Positions 23,576 to 25,899 of a DNA stretch of 25,899 nt are shown piece by piece; position 1 is the first letter of the stretch, and the number at the start of each line of letters is the position of its first letter. The DNA lies in the NCBI GenBank assembly GCA_002440975.1, contig DJWN01000119.1:1-25899 (forward strand). The letters are read 5' to 3'. Source of the DNA: Bacteroidales bacterium UBA6229. GTDB lineage: Bacteria > Bacteroidota > Bacteroidia > Bacteroidales > F082. The position numbers and the translations under genes are program-made. The notes below the pieces were generated by a model. It did not search any database. It saw only the letters and a list, made by a program, of their open reading frames with translations, and was not told the origin of the DNA.

Positions 23576-23635
23576 GGCATAATTAAAGCGATTGAGCGTT
23601 CTTATGTTATTTTTACCGGACAACAGTGATTTTTT

Positions 23636-24475
23636 TTAATAAATTTCAAAAGCTTTTTGCCGTAGTGCTTGCTCATAAAGGCCGTTTTGGGTTTCGCGAA
23701 GCAGTTGCTGTCTCCTTTGGTTGAGCAGTATATTTTTGATATTTTCGTACTCAATCTCCAGCGGTGAATTGCTTTCACTAAGCAAGTAATCTTCTATTCT
23801 GAGTAAATAACTAAATGGAGGATCGTCAATTTCTACATACTGTTTACTCTTTAGGAATGCCTCCTGATTAAGTACTTCGAGCGGTACTTGCATGATCAGG
23901 TCATCAAAACGAATCCAGTTTAGGGTGTCGTTATAATACGAAAGGGCATGACTGGAGGCCAGCTGGTCGAGCGAATCAAGCAATAAGGTATCAGGATTAG
24001 CCAAAAATACTTTGAAAGCAGGTTTCATTTCCGAATCAACAGGCAAAATGACATAAATAGCTTTCACCAGGTTGTGTCGCAGTTCAAAATTTTGTTTGTT
24101 GTTTTCGTAATAGACAAGTATTTCTTCATCAGTAACTAAAGTGTCAAGTTTTTCTTTGATGAGCTCTGTTTCGTAGGTGTAGATAAGGAGCGAGATACGA
24201 TAGTCTTCGAGTTTTTTTCGAAACTCTGTTTGTGCAGCGGTCAGGTTTTTTTCGGCCTGGCGGATAAGCAATTGTTTTCGGATCCAGTTGTCAATAAAAC
24301 GTTTCACGAGCATGATGCTATCCGGTTTTGAAATTCCGGTTGTTACCAAGTCCTTCAGATCAGATTCGTAAAGGTAATTGCCATATACCCTGGCAACTAC
24401 CTCTCCTTTACCTGATTCGTTGACGGAGGTACAAGCAGTAAAAATTGCAAAAACAAAGATCAGCAACAGCCTCAT
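23636..24475 (-). CDS. Parvulin/SurA-like lipoprotein, probably catalytically degenerate
   Basis: 279-residue protein with a lipoprotein signal (MRLLLIFVFAIFTAC, Cys15). After it comes a SurA-N/PpiC-like helical domain (about 24-130: VVARVYGNYLYESDLKDLV, then VTDEEILVYYENNKQNFELR). The region where a parvulin domain would follow has only its opening (residues around LRHNLVKAIYVILP) and no GYHII-type end, so isomerase activity is doubtful and a holdase role is more likely. The ATG at 24475 overlaps the stop codon of the upstream isomerase gene (TGATG), showing translational coupling. A leading TTG codon would add one residue only. Bacteroidota commonly carry a run of three such genes; this is the middle one. 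Confidence 0.85.
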   Translation of the reverse strand: MRLLLIFVFAIFTACTSVNESGKGEVVARVYGNYLYESDLKDLVTTGISKPDSIMLVKRFIDNWIRKQLLIRQAEKNLTAAQTEFRKKLEDYRISLLIYTYETELIKEKLDTLVTDEEILVYYENNKQNFELRHNLVKAIYVILPVDSEMKPAFKVFLANPDTLLLDSLDQLASSHALSYYNDTLNWIRFDDLIMQVPLEVLNQEAFLKSKQYVEIDDPPFSYLLRIEDYLLSESNSPLEIEYENIKNILLNQRRQQLLRETQNGLYEQALRQKAFEIY

Positions 24476-25899
24476 CAATAGTTTGATTTAACTTTTTCGA
24501 ATATTTTTTGATTTACAGTAACCGGATATTTTTCGCGAAGATGGTTCACCCACTGTTTTTCTAACTCTGTTTGATATTCGGAGGTGATTATTCCACGGGC
24601 TTCATCCAGGGCTTTGGGCTCAGGAGCCAAAACCTTATGGATCCGAACAAAAACACTTCCCTTGTCAACATTGGTTTTCAGCTCATCTGACAGGCCGGTT
24701 TTCCACTCAGTCATGTCCACAAAGTTGTTATCACCTTTTTCGAATTTACCTGTTTTAATCCTTACCGAACGGATGCTGTCCTGATCGAGTTTTTGCAGCA
24801 ATGCTTCATCAGATATGCCAGTTTGAAGAATTTCCTTAACACGGGCGACATCTTCATCCTTTGTAATCGTATAAACGGTAGCATCAGCTCTTTCGCCCCA
24901 CATATAATTGTTTTTATGTGCTTCATAAAAAGCCTCCAGTCCGGTAGTGTCTTTCACTGCTTTTGACCAAACTTCTTTGTCCATCAAATCGAAAAGCAGG
25001 ATGCCATCGCGGTATTCTTCCATAAGGGCAGCAAACTCAGGATATTTCCTTTCGAGTTGACTGTCCTCATAATCCAGGCAGCTTTGATCGGTAAATTGTG
25101 CAAACAATTGACGGGCATACTGTGCAGCATTCAGGTTTTCCTGTTTGCTTTGTTTGCTTTTTATATAGGCGATAAAGTCGGTATTGGTATAGTTTTTCTT
25201 GCCCAATTTAAAGAGGCTGTTATCGTTGCTCAGGCTTTCGGGAGCCTCCCATTTTCCACTCACAAAGGTGCTGTCGAGCTGGCTGATAAAGCTTTGCAGA
25301 TTAGCTTCATCTGCCTTGAAACCGTTTTCTTTTTTTATCTGTGCTATTACAGCCTGCTCCGACTTTTGGGCGCGACTGTCTTTGGCCAGCCTTTCGCTCA
25401 GTTTGGCTTTTTCTTCTTCAAAATTGCCGGGAGCTTCGGTACCGATCAGTTTGATGATATGATAGCCGTAAACAGTTCTTACTGGTGCTGAAACTTCATC
25501 AACTTCAAGTGTTTTCACAGTTTCGACAAATTCCGGTACGATACGATTTACGGTGAATTTGCTCAATTTGCCATCCCGTTGTGCCGAGCCACGGTCTTCT
25601 GAATAGGCTTTCACGGCTTCTTCGAACTTCATGCCGCCTTGTATTTCTTCGTAGATCCGTTGGATGCGTTCTGATTTTTCTTGATTGAGCGAATCCGGAG
25701 CATTGATCGGAAGGCTGAGGTAGATATGTGCCACTTCTATGGTGCCAACTGCAGGGCTGCGTTCTGTGACTTTAATCAAATGATAACCAAAATCAGAACG
25801 TACAGGCATCGAAATTTCACCAACGGGGGTGTTGTAAGCTCCATTTTCGAAAGGATAAACCATATCAAAAACAGAGAAATATCCCAGATCGCCTTTGTT
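24475..25899 (-). CDS. Parvulin-type peptidyl-prolyl isomerase (N-terminus outside window)
   Basis: The frame stays open to the right window edge, giving 474 residues without the true start; the first Met at 25863 is internal because KGDLGYFSVFDMVYPFENG, upstream of and around it, is conserved parvulin sequence. The visible part starts in the middle of one parvulin domain, ending SDFGYHLIKV. A second complete parvulin domain follows (about residues 53-152: VAHIYLSLP at its start, GKLSKFTVNRIVPEF in the middle, VYGYHIIKL at the end). About 320 further residues lack an isomerase motif. It is the first visible gene of the PPIase array, acting in the periplasm on exported proteins. Stop overlaps the start of the next gene (TGATG). 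Confidence 0.92.
   Translation of the reverse strand, partial: NKGDLGYFSVFDMVYPFENGAYNTPVGEISMPVRSDFGYHLIKVTERSPAVGTIEVAHIYLSLPINAPDSLNQEKSERIQRIYEEIQGGMKFEEAVKAYSEDRGSAQRDGKLSKFTVNRIVPEFVETVKTLEVDEVSAPVRTVYGYHIIKLIGTEAPGNFEEEKAKLSERLAKDSRAQKSEQAVIAQIKKENGFKADEANLQSFISQLDSTFVSGKWEAPESLSNDNSLFKLGKKNYTNTDFIAYIKSKQSKQENLNAAQYARQLFAQFTDQSCLDYEDSQLERKYPEFAALMEEYRDGILLFDLMDKEVWSKAVKDTTGLEAFYEAHKNNYMWGERADATVYTITKDEDVARVKEILQTGISDEALLQKLDQDSIRSVRIKTGKFEKGDNNFVDMTEWKTGLSDELKTNVDKGSVFVRIHKVLAPEPKALDEARGIITSEYQTELEKQWVNHLREKYPVTVNQKIFEKVKSNY

Larger units (their letters stand above)
23412..23625. repeat. 214-base inverted-repeat element, MITE- or REP-like
   Basis: The ends are perfect 18-bp inverted repeats: TGTTGTCCGGTAAAAATA at 23412-23429 and its reverse complement at 23608-23625. 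Inside lie a second long-range inverted repeat (23429-23441 with 23571-23583, 12 of 13 matching), an 18-base perfect palindrome (23437-23454), a 22-bp hairpin (23480-23534) and a 13-base palindrome (23563-23575). No frame codes for a protein. The motif GTCCC/GGGAC recurs at least six times. This is the look of a non-autonomous mobile element (MITE) or a REP-type element moved by a tyrosine transposase. A further CCGGAC with similar flanks at 23344-23356 may be a decayed end. Copy number elsewhere in the genome is unknown. Confidence 0.7.

Noticed and set aside
23412..23625. CRISPR array or tandem repeat interpretation of the repeated GTCCC motifs
   Set aside because: The repeats are inverted and unequally spaced with no uniform spacers, and no cas gene is nearby.
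23412..23635. Simple rho-independent terminator after the isomerase-like gene
   Set aside because: The stems are long-range and several, and no hairpin is followed by a T-run on the minus strand; attenuation is possible but it is not a standard terminator.

Overview
The window looks like chromosomal DNA of a Bacteroidota (Bacteroidetes) bacterium, probably of the Bacteroidales/Marinilabiliales type. The evidence is AT-leaning base composition, promoter -7 boxes matching TAnnTTTG (TATCTTTG, TAACTTTG, TACCTTTG, TACTTTTG) in front of most transcription units, few purine-rich ribosome binding sites, a lipoprotein with an acidic run right after the lipobox cysteine, and family-typical proteins (DUF2807, PagL-like acyloxyacyl hydrolase, a SurA/PpiC cluster, a fused KorA). 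No rRNA, tRNA, CRISPR array, transposase or prophage gene was seen.

Region 1 (1-7575, minus strand): a 5'-complete but cut-off lipoprotein gene, a membrane zinc peptidase of the YugP type, then a tight operon read right to left: odhA (2-oxoglutarate dehydrogenase E1), odhB (E2), nadB (L-aspartate oxidase) and a gamma-carbonic-anhydrase-like protein, with gaps of 15, 2 and 4 bases. Region 2 (7576-11384): a small two-cluster ferredoxin gene (minus strand, with its own terminator), a gene-free stretch of about 500 bases, and korAB, a ferredoxin-linked 2-oxoacid oxidoreductase on the plus strand. The window therefore places an NAD-linked and a probable ferredoxin-linked route for the same step (2-oxoglutarate to succinyl-CoA) back to back, with a ferredoxin between them.

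Region 3 (11385-16344): tilS (tRNA-Ile lysidine synthetase) convergent with a DUF2807 lipoprotein / PagL-like lipid A deacylase pair, then divergently mazG coupled to a PAP2 phosphatase. Region 4 (16373-25899, minus strand): a long colinear array read right to left: a large parvulin-type PPIase (cut by the window end), a parvulin-like lipoprotein, a 214-base inverted-repeat element, a SurA-type PPIase, a MoxR AAA+ ATPase, then a tripartite efflux set (adaptor, MacB-type permease, DUF2007 protein, TolC-family channel). No ABC ATPase accompanies the permease.

Most genes are ordinary housekeeping or envelope genes. The points worth a second look are the cysteine-rich C-terminal tail of OdhA, the altered E3-binding segment of OdhB, the paired Odh/Kor arrangement, the highly structured repeat element between the PPIase genes, and the missing ATPase of the efflux system.
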